This document shows positions 51,000 to 61,491 of a stretch of DNA of 64,000 bases, piece by piece. The position numbers and the translations under genes were made by a program. Below the pieces are notes generated by a model that searched no databases, was not told where the DNA came from, and worked only from the letters and a program-made list of their open reading frames with translations. This DNA comes from Euonymus europaeus. Lineage: Eukaryota; Streptophyta; Magnoliopsida; Celastrales; Celastraceae. The stretch covers positions 10,602,001 to 10,666,000 of the forward strand of contig OY756970.1 of assembly GCA_963580455.1 (NCBI GenBank), read 5' to 3'. The first letter of the stretch is position 1. The number at the start of each line of letters is the position of its first letter.

Positions 51000-52009
51000 A
51001 GAGTTGAGAAATTCCAGACCATCGAAGTTTCTCGGTGTACACTTTTTATTGTTCATTCTATGTCAAATTTTACGAGTATAAGCTTCCTAGATTATTTCGA
51101 TGCGAAAACACCAACTTTATAAGACAAATGGACAAAAACGTTAAAAGATCCTCCATAGAGAGAGTTGAGCAACTTCGAATCATCAAAGTTGCCCGGTGTA
51201 CACTTTTTATTGTTCTTTTATGTCAAATTTTACGAGTATATACTTCCCGAATTATTTTGATGCCAAAACCCCAACTATCAATGACAAATGGATAAAACCA
51301 TTAAAAGCTACTTCATAGTGAGAGTTGAGAAATTCCAGACCATCGAAGTTTCTCGGTGTACACTTTTTATTGTTCATTCTATGTCAAATTTTACGAGTAT
51401 AAGCTTCCTAGATTATTTCGATGCGAAAACACCAACTTTATAAGACAAATGAACAAAAACGTTAAAAGATCCTCCATAGAGAGAGTTGAGCAACTCCGAA
51501 TCATCAAAGTTGCTCGGTGTACACTTTTTATTGTTCTTTTATGTCAAATTTTACGAGTATATGCTTCCTGGATTATTTTGATGCCAAAACACCAACTATC
51601 AATGACAAATGGACAAAACCGCTAAAAACTACTTCAGAGTCAGAGTTGAAAAATTCCGGACCATCAAAGTTGCTCGGTGTACAATTTTTATTGTTCTTCT
51701 ATGTCAAATTTTACGAGTATAAGCTTCCTAGATTATTTCGACGCCAAAACCCCAACTTTCTTATGACAAATGGACAAAAACGTTAAAAGATCCTCCATAG
51801 AAAGAGTTGAGCAACTAAGAAATCATCAAAATTGCTCGGTGTACACTTTTTATTGTTCTTTTATGTCAAATTTTACGAGTATATACTTCCCGGATTATTT
51901 TGATGCCAAAACCCCAACTATCAATGACAAATGGATAAAACCATTAAAAGCTACTTCATAGCGATAGTTGAGAAATTCCAGACCATCGAAGTTTCTCGGT
52001 GTACACTTT
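51000..52009 (+). repeat. A/B and D/B monomers, left member of a 1927-bp repeat
   Basis: From about 51356 landmarks recur at +1927 (12 monomers): 51356 with 53283, 51770 with 53697, 51999 with 53926. Shared variants are 'caactccgaatc', 'ccaaaacaccaac', 'cagagttgaaaaattcc' and the D monomer. Two successive A/B dimers at 51035 and 51356 are also close relatives (321-bp step). Confidence 0.8.
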
Positions 52010-53160
52010 TTATTGTTCATTCTATGTCAAATTTTACGAGTATAAGCTTCCTAGATTATTTCGATGCAAAAACACCAACTTTATAAGACAAATGGACAAA
52101 AATGTTGAAAGATCCTCCATAGAGAGAGTTGAGCAACTTCTAATTATCGAAGTTGCTCGGTGTACACTTTTTATTGTTCTTTTATGTCAAATTTTACGAG
52201 TATATGCTTCCTGGATTATTTTGATGCCAAAACCCCAACTATCAATGACAAATGGACAAAACCGTTAAAAACTACTTCATAGTGAGAGTTGAGAAATTCC
52301 GGACCATCAAACTTGCTCGGTGTAAACTTTCTATTGTTCTTCTATGTCAAATTTTACGAGTATAAGCTACCTAGATTATTTCGATGCCAAAACCGCAACT
52401 TTCCTATGACAAATTGATAAAACCGTTTATAGCTCCTCCATAGAGTGAGTTGAGCAACTTCGGACTATCAAAGTTGCTCGGCGTACACTTTTTATTGTTC
52501 TTCTATGTCAAATTTTACGAGTATAAGTTTCCTAGATTATTTCAAAGCGAAAACACCAACTTTATAAGACAGATGGACAAAAACGTTAAAAGATCCTCCA
52601 TAGAGATAGTTGAGGAACTTCGAATCATCAAAATTGTTCGGTGTACACTTTTTATTGTTCTTTTATGTCGAATTTTACGAGTATAGGCTTCCTAGATTAT
52701 TTCGATGCCAAAACCCCAACTTTCCTATGACAAATGGGTAAAACCGTTTATAGCTCCTCCATAGAGTGAGTTGAGCAACATTGGACTATCAAAGTTGCTC
52801 GGTGTACACTTTTTATTGTTCTTCTATGTCAAATTTTAGGAGTATAAGCTTCCTAGATTATTTCGATGCCAAAACCCCAACTTTCCTATGACAAATGGAT
52901 AAAACCGTTTATAGCTCCTCCATAGAGTGAGTTGAGCAACTTCGGACTATCAAAGTTGCTCGGCGTACACTTTTTATTGTTCTTCTATGTCAAATTTTAC
53001 GAGTATAAGTTTCCTAGATTATTTCGATGCGAAAACACCAACTTTATAGGACAAATGGACAAAGACGTCAAAAGATCCTCCATAGAGATAGTTGAGGAAC
53101 TTCGAATCATCAAAATTGCTCGGTGTACACTTTTTATTGTTCTTTTATGTTGAATTTTAC
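52010..53160 (+). repeat. Long-range repeat P, copy 2
   Basis: Partner of 42900-44050 at 9110 bp. It contains the same trimer step of 482 bp (52450 and 52932, as in 43340 and 43822). The match ends where this copy reads 'atatacttcccgg' instead of 'atatgcttcctgg', near 53165. Confidence 0.83.
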
Positions 53161-54403
53161 GAGTATATACTTCCCGGATTATTTTGATGCCAAAACCCCA
53201 ACTATCAATGAGAAATGGATAAAACCATTAAAAGCTACTTCGTAGTGAGAGTTGAGAAATTCCAGACCATCGAAGTTTCTCGGTGTACACTTTTTATTGT
53301 TCATTCTATGTCAAATTTTACGAGTATAAGCTTCCTAGATTATTTCGATGCGAAAACACCAACTTTATAAGACAAATGAAAAAAAACGTTAAAAGATCCT
53401 CCATAGAGAGAGTTGAGCAACTCCGAATCATCAAAGTTGCTCGGTGTACACTTTTTATTGTTCTTTTATGTCAAATTTTATGAGTATATGCTTCCTGGAT
53501 TATTTTGATGCCAAAACACCAACTATCAATGACAAATGGACAAAACCGTTAAAAACTACTTCATAGTCAGAGTTGAAAAATTCCGGACCATCAAAGTTGC
53601 TCGGTGTACAATTTTTATTGTTCTTCTATGTCAAATTTTACGAGTATAAGCTTCCTAGATTATTTCGACGCCAAAACCCCAACTTTCTTATGACAAATGG
53701 ACAAAAACGTTAAAAGATCCTCCATAGAGAGAGTTGAGCAACTAAGAAATCATCAAAATTGCTCGGTGTACACTTTTTATTGTTCTTTTATGTCAAATTT
53801 TACGAGTATATACTTCCCGGATTATTTTGATGCCAAAACCCCAACTATCAATGACAAATGGATAAAACCATTAAAAGCTACTTCATAGCGAGAGTTGAGA
53901 AATTCCAGACCATCGAAGTTTCTCGGTGTACACTTTTTATTGTTCATTCTATGTCAAATTTTACGAGTATAAGCTTCCTAGATTATTTCGATGCAAAAAC
54001 ACCAACTTTATAAGACAAATGGACAAAAATGTTAAAAGATCCTCCATAGAGAGAGTTGAGCAACTTCTAATTATCAAAGTTGCTCGGTGTACACTTTTTA
54101 TTGTTCTTTTATGTCAAATTTTACGAGTATATGCTTCCTGGATTATTTTGATGCCAAAACCCCAACTATCAATGACAAATGGACAAAACCGTTAAAAACT
54201 ACTTCATAGTGAGAGTTGAGAAATTCCAGACCATCAAACTTACTCGGTGTAAACTTTCTATTGTTCTTCTATGTCAAATTTTACGAGTATAAGCTACCTA
54301 GATTATTTTGATGCCAAAACACCAACTTTCCTATGACAAATTGATAAAACCGTTTATAGCTCCTCCATAGAGTTAGTTGAGCAACTTCGGACTATCAAAG
54401 TTA
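53161..54403 (+). repeat. Inserted seven-monomer tract between P and Q
   Basis: Repeats 51.3-52.4 kb at +1927, including 'gtgtaaactttctattg', 'ataagctacctag' and 'caaattgataaaacc'. Its net length accounts for the 1124-bp difference between the P and Q offsets, so it looks like a block inserted or duplicated after P-Q had been copied. Confidence 0.78.
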
Positions 54404-55144
54404 TTCGGTGTACACTTTTTATTGTTCTTCTATGTCAAATTTTACGAGTATAAGCTTCCTAGATTATTTCGATGCAAAAACACCAACTTTATAAGACAAT
54501 TGGAAAAAAACGTTAAAAAATCCTCCATAGAGAGAGTTGAGCAACTTCGAATCATCAAAGTTGCCTGATGTACACTTTTTATTGTTCTTTTATGTAAAAT
54601 TTTAGGAGTATATGCTTCCTGGATTATTTTAATGCCTAAACCCCAACTATCAATGACAAATGGACAAAAACGTTAAAAGCTAGTTCATAGTGAGAGTTGA
54701 GCAATTCCGGACCTTCAAAGTTGCTCGGTGTACACTTTTTATTGTTCTTCTATGTCACATTTTACGAGTATAAGCTTCCTAGATTATTTCAACGCCAAAA
54801 CCCCAACTTTCTTATGACAAATGGACAAAACCGTTTATAGCTCCTACATAGAGTGAGTTGAGCAACATTGGACTATCAAAGTTATTCGGTGTACACTTTT
54901 TATTGTTCTTCTATGTCAAATTTTACGAGTATAAGCTTCCTAGATTATTTCGATGCCAGAACCCCAACTTTCTATGACAAATGGACAAAACCGTTTAAAG
55001 CACCTCCATAGAGTGAGGTGAGAAACTTCGGACTATCAAAGTTGTTCGTTGTACACTTATTATTGTTCTTCTATGTCAAATTTTACGAGTATAAGCTTCC
55101 TAGATTATTTCGATGCCAAAACTCAAACTTTCTTATGACAAATG
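54404..55144 (+). repeat. Long-range repeat Q, copy 2
   Basis: Partner of about 44170-44910 at 10234 bp. It differs by scattered substitutions, such as 'gttgcctgatgtac' for 'gttgctcgatgtac' and 'gatgccagaacccc' for 'gatgccaaaacccc'. Confidence 0.83.
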
Positions 55145-55740
55145 GACAAAACCGTTTATAGCTCCTCCATAGAGTGTGTTGAGCAGCTTCGGACTATCAA
55201 AGTTGCTCGGTGTACACTTTTTATTGTTCTTCTATGTCAAATTTTATGAGTATAAGCTTCATAGATTATTTCGATGCGAAAACACTAACTTTAAAAGACA
55301 AATCGACAAAAACGTTAAAAGATCCTCCATAGTGATAGTTGGGAAACTTCGAATCATCAAAATTGCTCCGTGTACACTTTTTATTGTTCTTTTATGTCAA
55401 ATTTTACGAGTATATGCTTCCTGGATTATTTTGATGCCAAAACCCCAACTATCAATGACAAATAGATAAAACCATTAAAAGCTACTTCGTAGTGAGAGTT
55501 GAGCAATACCAGACCATCAAAGTTCCTCGGTGTACACTTTTTATTGTTCATTCTTTGTCAAATTTTACGAGTATAAGCTTCCTAGATTATTCCGATGCGA
55601 AAATGCCAACTTTATAAGACAAATGGACAAAAATGTTAAAAGATCCCCCATAGAGAGAGTTGAGCAACTTCGAATCATCAAAGTTACTCGGTGTACAATT
55701 TTTATTGTTGTTTTATGTCAAATTTAATGAGTATATGCTT
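55145..55740 (+). repeat. Short HOR-II-like remnant
   Basis: A, B, A, B order with 'ttatgagtataagcttcatag', 'gttgggaaac', 'gacaaatagataaaacc', 'cctcggtgtacac' and 'gttactcggtgtacaattt', all typical of the end and beginning of a HOR-II unit. The copies are diverged. Confidence 0.78.
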
Positions 55741-56350
55741 CCTGGATTATTTTGATGCCAAACCCCAACTATCAATGACAAATGGACTAAACCGTTAAAA
55801 GCTACTTCATAGTGAGAGTTGAGCAATTAAGGACCATCAAAGTTGCTCGGTGTACACTTTTTATTGTTCTTCTATGTCACATTTTACGAGTATAAGCTTC
55901 CTAGATTATTTCGATGCGAAAACACCAACATTATAAGACTAATGGACAAAGACGTTAAAAGATCCTCCATAGAGATAGTTGAGGAACTTCGAATCATCAA
56001 AATTGGTCGATGTATACTTTTTATTGTTCTTTTATGTCAAATTTTACGAGTATATGCTTCCTGAATTATTTTGATGCCAAAACCGATATAAAAGCATTAA
56101 AAGCTACTTCATAGTGAGAGTTGAGCAATTACGGACCATCAAAGTTGCTCGGTGTACACTTTTTATTGTTCTTCTATGTCACATTTTACGAGTATAAGCT
56201 TCCTAGATTATTTCGACGCCAAAACCCCAACTTTCTTATGACAAATGGACAAAACCATTTATAGCACCTCCATAGAGTGAGTTGAGCAACTTCGGACTAT
56301 CAAAGTTGCTCGGTGTACACTTTTTATTGTTCTTCTATGTCAAATTTTAC
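55741..56350 (+). repeat. HOR-III segment X, copy 1
   Basis: Matches 60694-61303 at an offset of 4953. Shared variants are 'gccaaaccccaac', 'ggactaaaccg', 'gcaattaaggacc', 'aacattataagactaatgg', 'ttggtcgatgtatac' and a B(del) with 'gatataaaagcatt' at 56074. I saw 'ttcgacgcc' here against 'ttcgaggcc' in copy 2. Confidence 0.87.
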
Positions 56351-56544
56351 GAGTATATGCTTCATGCATTATTTTGGTGCTGAAACCCCAACTATCAATG
56401 ACAAATGGACAAAACCGTTAAAAGCTACTTCATAGTGAGAGTTGAGCAATTCCGGATCATCAAATTTGCTCCATGTACACTTTTTATTGTTCTTCTATGT
56501 CTAATTTTACGAGTATAAGCTTCCTAGAATATTTCGATGCAAAA
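56351..56544 (+). repeat. Monomer joining X and Y
   Basis: One B-type monomer with 'cttcatgcattattttgg' and 'tgctgaaacccc', not clearly matched at the X or Y offsets. Satellite only. Confidence 0.7.
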
Positions 56545-57180
56545 ACACCAACTTTATAAGACAAATGGACAAAAACGTTAAAAGATCCTTCATAGAAATA
56601 GTTGATGAACTTCGAATCATCAAAGTTGCTCGGTGTACACTTTTTATTGTTCTTTTATGTCAAATTTTACGAGTATATGCTTCCTGCATTATTTTGGTGC
56701 CAAAACCCCAACTATCAATGACAAATGGACAAAACCGTCAAAAGCTACTTCATAGTGAGAGTTGAGCAATTCCGGATCATCAAATTTGCTCGATGTACAC
56801 TTTTTATTGTTCTTCTATGTCTAATTTTACGAGTATAAGCTTCCTAGATTATTTTGATGCCAAAACCCCAACTTTCTTATGACAAATGGACAAAACCGTT
56901 TATAGCTCCTCCATAGAGTGAGTTGAGCAACTTCGGACTATCAAAGTTGCTCGGTGTACTTTTTCTATTGTTCTTTTATGTCAAATTTTACGAGTGTAAG
57001 CTTCCTAGATTTTTTTGATGCCAAAATCGCAATTTTGTTATGACAAATGGACAAAACCGTTAAAAGCTACTTCATAGTGAGAGTTGCGCAATTCTGGACC
57101 ATCAAAGTTGGTCGGTGTACACTTTTCATTGTTCCATTTATGTCAAATTTTACAAGTATAAGCTTCCTAGATTATTTCGA
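56545..57180 (+). repeat. HOR-III segment Y, copy 1
   Basis: Matches about 59913-60548 at an offset of 3368. Shared variants are 'agatccttcatagaaatag', 'cttcctgcattattttgg', 'catcaaatttgctcgatg', 'gattttttt/gatgcc' forms and 'caattttgt-atgac'. Similarity fades gradually past 57250, where segment Z correspondence takes over. Confidence 0.83.
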
Positions 57181-59689
57181 TGCGAAAACGCCAACTTTAT
57201 AAGACAAATGGACAAAAACGTTAAAAGATCCTCCAAAGAAATAGTTGATGAACTTCAAATCATCAAAGTTGCTCGGTGTACACTTTTTATTGTTCTTTTA
57301 TGTCAAATTTTACGAGTATATGCTTCCGGCATTATTTTGATGCCAAAACCCCAACTATCAATGACAAATGGACAAAACCATTAAAAGCTACTTCATAGTG
57401 ATAGTTGAGCAATTCCGGACCATCAAATTTGCTCGATGTACACTTTTTATTGTTCTTCTATGTCTAATTTTACGAGTATAAGCTTTCTAGATTATTTCGA
57501 TGCCAAAACCCCAACTTTCTTATGACAAATGGACAAAACCGTTTATAGCTCCTCCATAGAGTGAGTTGAGCAACTTCGGACTATCAAAGTTGCTCAGTGT
57601 ACACTTTTTATTGTTCATCTATGTCAAATTTTACGAGTATAAGCTTCCTAGATTATTTCGATGCCAAAACCCCAACTATCAATGACAAATGGATAAAACC
57701 ATTAAAAGCTACTTCCTAGTGAGAGTTGAGCAATTCCGGACCATCAAAGTTGCTCGGTGAACACTTTTTATTGTTCCTTCTATGTCAAATTTTACGAGTA
57801 TAAGCTTCCTAGATTATTTCGATGCGAAAACTCCAACTTTATAAGACAAATGGACAAAAACATTAAAAGATCCTCCATAGAGAGAGTTGAGCAACTTCGA
57901 ATCATCAAAGTTGCTCGGCGTACACTTGTTATTGTTCTTTTATGTCAAATTTTACGAGTATATGCTTCCTGGATTATTTTGATGCCAAACCCCAACTATC
58001 AATGACAAATGGACGAAACCATTAAAAGCTACTTCATAGTGATAGTTGAGCAATTCCGGACCATCAAATTTCCTCGATGTACACTTTTTATTGTTCTTCT
58101 ATGTCTAATTTTACGAGTACAAGCTTTCTAGATTATTTCGATGCCAAAACCCCAACTTTCTTATGACAAATGGACAAAACCGTTTATAGCTCCTCCATAG
58201 AGTGAGTTGAGCAACTTCGGACTATCAAAGTTGCTCGGTGTACACTTTTTATTGTTCATCTATGTCAAATTTTACGAGTATAAGCTTCCTAGATTATTTC
58301 GATGCAAAAACCCCAACTATCAATGACAAATGGATAAAACCATTAAAAGCTACTTGATAGTGAGAGTTGAGGAATTCCGAACCATCAAAGTTGCTCGGTG
58401 TACACTTTTTATTGTTCCTTCTATGTCAAATTTTACGAGTATAAGCTTCCTAGATTATTTCGATGCGAAAACACCAACTTTATAAGACAAATGGACAAAA
58501 ACATTAAAAGATCCTCCATAGAGAGAGTTGAGCAACTTCGAATCATCAAAGTTGCTCGGCGTACACTTTTTATTGTTCTTTTATGTCAAATTTTACGAGT
58601 ATATGCTTCCTGGATTATTTTGTTGCCAAACCCCAACTATCAATGACAAATGGACTAAACCGTTAAAAGCTACTTCATAGTGAGAGTTGCGCGATTCCGG
58701 ACCATCAAAGTTGTTCGGTGTAGACTTTTCATTGTTCCTTCAATGTCAAATCTTACGAGTATAAGCTTCCTAGATTATTTCGATGCGAAAACGCCAACTT
58801 TATAAGACAAATGGACAAAAACGTTAAAAGATCCTCCAAAGAAATAGTTGATGAACTTCGAATCATCAAAGTTGCTCGGTGTACACTTTTTATTGTTCTT
58901 TTATGTCAAATTTTACGAGTATATGCTTCCGGCATTATTTTGATGCCAAAACCCCAACTATCAATGACAAATGGACAAAACCATTAAAAGCTACTTCATA
59001 GTGTAAGTTGAGCAATTCCGGACCATCAAATTTGCTCGATGTACACTTTTTATTGTTCTTCTATGTCTAATTTTACGAGTATAAGCTTTCTAGATTATTT
59101 CGATGCCAAAACCTCAGCTTTCTTATGACAAATGGACAAAACCGTTTATAGCTCCTCCATAGAGTGAGTTGAGCAACTTCGGACTATCAAAGTTGCTCGG
59201 TGTACACTTTTTATTGTTCATCTATGTCAAATTTTACGAGTATAAGCTTCCTCGATTATTTCGATGCCAAAACCCCAACTATCATTGACAAAAGGATAAA
59301 ACCATTAAAAGCTACTTCATAGTGAGAGTTGAGCAATTCCGGACCATCAAAGTTGCTCGGTGTACACTTTTTATTGTTCCTTCTATGTCAAATTTTACGA
59401 GTATAAGCTTCCTAGATTATTTCGATGCGAAAACACCAACTTTATAAGACAAATGGACAAAAACATTAAAAGATCCTCCATAGAGAGAGTTGAGCAACTT
59501 CGAATCATCAAAGTTGCTCGGCGTACACTTTTTATTGTTCTTTTATGTCAAATTGTACGAGTATATGCTTCCTGGATTATTTTGATGCCAAACCCCAACT
59601 ATCAATGACAAATGGACTAAACCGTTAAAAGCTACTTCATAGTGAGAGTTGATCAATTCCGGACCATCAAAGTTGCTCGGTGTACACTT
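57181..59689 (+). repeat. HOR-III segment Z, copy 1
   Basis: Matches 61492-64000 at an offset of 4311. It contains inner repeats: equivalent A monomers at 57757, 58398 and 59360 (steps of 641 and 962 bp, four and six monomers), and 'ctccaaagaaatagttg' monomers 1602 bp apart (about 57230 and 58832). Several B units have 'gccaaacccc' with one A missing, giving 159 bp. Confidence 0.87.
58391..58551 (+). repeat. Prototype type A monomer (161 bp)
   Basis: Measured from one 'ttgctcgg' block to the next, this copy is 161 bp. Diagnostic features of type A are 'ataagcttcctag' (with a HindIII-type AAGCTT), 'gatgcgaaaacacc', 'aactttataagac', 'aaaagatcctccatag' and a terminal 'gagcaacttcgaatcatc'. Type A usually alternates with type B. 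Most sequence differences from B lie in the middle and 3' part of the unit, while the leading 'ttgctcggtgtacac' block and 'caaattttacgag' are shared. Confidence 0.92.
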
Positions 59690-59912
59690 CTTATTGTTCT
59701 TCTATGTCAAATTTTACGAGTATAAGCTTCCTAGATTATTTCGATGCCAAAATTCCAACTTTCCTATGACAAATGGATAAAACCGTTTATAGCTCCTCCA
59801 TAGAGTGAGTTGAGCAACTTCGGACTATCAAAGTTGCTCGGCGTACACTTTTTATTGTTCTTCTATGTCAAATTTTACGAGTATAAGTTTCCTAGATTAT
59901 TTCGATGCGAAA
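59690..59912 (+). repeat. C-type monomers joining Z to Y copy 2
   Basis: C-type monomer with 'aaaattccaactttcctatg' and the following 'gctcggcgtacac' / 'gtataagttt' start, resembling the P repeat (43.8 and 52.9 kb). Satellite only. Confidence 0.72.
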
Positions 59913-60693
59913 ACACCAACTTTATAAGACGAATGGACAAAAACATTAAAAGATCCTTCATAGAAATAGTTGATGAACTTCGAATCATCAAAGTTGCTCG
60001 GTGTACACTTTTTATTGTTCTTTTATGTCAAATTTTACGAGTATATGCTTCCTGCATTATTTTGGTGCCAAAACCCCAACTATCAATGACAAATGAACAA
60101 AACCGTTAAAAGCTACTTCATAGTGAGAGTTGAGCAATTCCGGATCATCAAATTTGCTCGATGTACACTTTTTATTGTTCTTCTATGTATAATTTTACGA
60201 GTATAAGCTTCCTAGATTATTTCGATGCCAAAACCCCAACTTTCTTATGACAAATGGACAAAACCGTTTATAGCTCCTGCATAGAGTGAGTTGAGCAACT
60301 TCGGACTATCAAAGTTGCTCGGTGTACTTTTTTTATTGTTCTTTTATGTCAAATTTTACGAGTGTAAGCTTCCTAGATTTTTTCGATGCCAAAATCCCAA
60401 TTTTGTCATGACAAATGGACAAAACCGTTAAAAGCTACTTCATAGTGAGAGTTGCGCAATTCCGGACCATCAAAGTTGCTCGGTGTACACTTTTCATTGT
60501 TCCTTGTATGTCAAATTTTACGAGTATAAGCTTCCTAGATTATTTCGATGCGAAAACGCCAACTTTATAAGGCAAATGGACAAAAACGTTAAAAGATCCT
60601 CCATAGAAATAGTTGATGAACTTCGAAACATCAAAGTTGCTCGGTGTACACTTTTTATTGTTCTTTTATGTCAAATTTTACGAGTATATGCTT
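59913..60693 (+). repeat. HOR-III segment Y, copy 2
   Basis: Partner of 56545-57180 (offset 3368). In this copy Y comes before X instead of after it. The match runs on to about 60618, past which the B monomer with 'gccaaacccc' leads into X. Confidence 0.83.
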
Positions 60694-61303
60694 CCTGGAT
60701 TATTTTGATGCCAAACCCCAACTATCAATGACAAATGGACTAAACCGTTAAAAGCTACTTCATAGTGAGAGTTGAGCAATTAAGGACCATCAAAGTTGCT
60801 CGGTGTACACTTTTTATTGTTCTTCTATGTCACATTTTACGAGTATAAGCTTCCTAGATTATTTCGATGCGAAAACACCAACATTATAAGACTAATGGAC
60901 AAAGACGTTAAAAGATCCTCCATAGAGATAGTTGAGGAACTTCGAATCATCAAAATTGGTCGATGTATACTTTTTATTGTTCTTTTATGTCAAATTTTAC
61001 GAGTATATGCTTCCTGAATTATTTTGATGCCAAAACCGATATAAAAGCATTAAAAGCTACTTCATAGTGAGAGTTGAGCAATTACGGACCATCAAAGTTG
61101 CTCGGTGTACACTTTTTATTGTTCTTCTATGTCACATTTTACGAGTATAAGCTTCCTAGATTATTTCGAGGCCAAAACCCCAACTTTCTTATGACAAATG
61201 GACAAAACCATTTATAGCACCTCCATAGAGTGAGTTGAGCAACTTCGGACTATCAAAGTTGCTCGGTGTACACTTTTTATTGTTCTTCTATGTCAAATTT
61301 TAC
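60694..61303 (+). repeat. HOR-III segment X, copy 2
   Basis: Partner of 55741-56350 (offset 4953), with the deleted B at 61037. It ends by about 61310, where this copy reads 'atgctttctggattatt' against 'atgcttcatgcattatt'. Confidence 0.87.
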
Positions 61304-61491
61304 GAGTATATGCTTTCTGGATTATTTTGATTCCAAAATCCCAACTATCAATGACAAATCGAATTAACCGTTAAAAGCTACTTCATAGTGAGAGTTGATC
61401 AATTCCGGACAATCAAAGTTGCTCGGTGTACACTTTTTATTGTTCCTTCTATGTCAAATTTTACGAGTATAGGCTTCCTAAATTATTTCGA
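61304..61491 (+). repeat. Monomer joining X and Z
   Basis: B-type monomer with 'gattccaaaatcccaac' and 'caaatcgaattaaccg', private variants not seen in the other HOR-III half, followed by the start of an A with 'tataggcttcctaaatt'. Confidence 0.7.
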
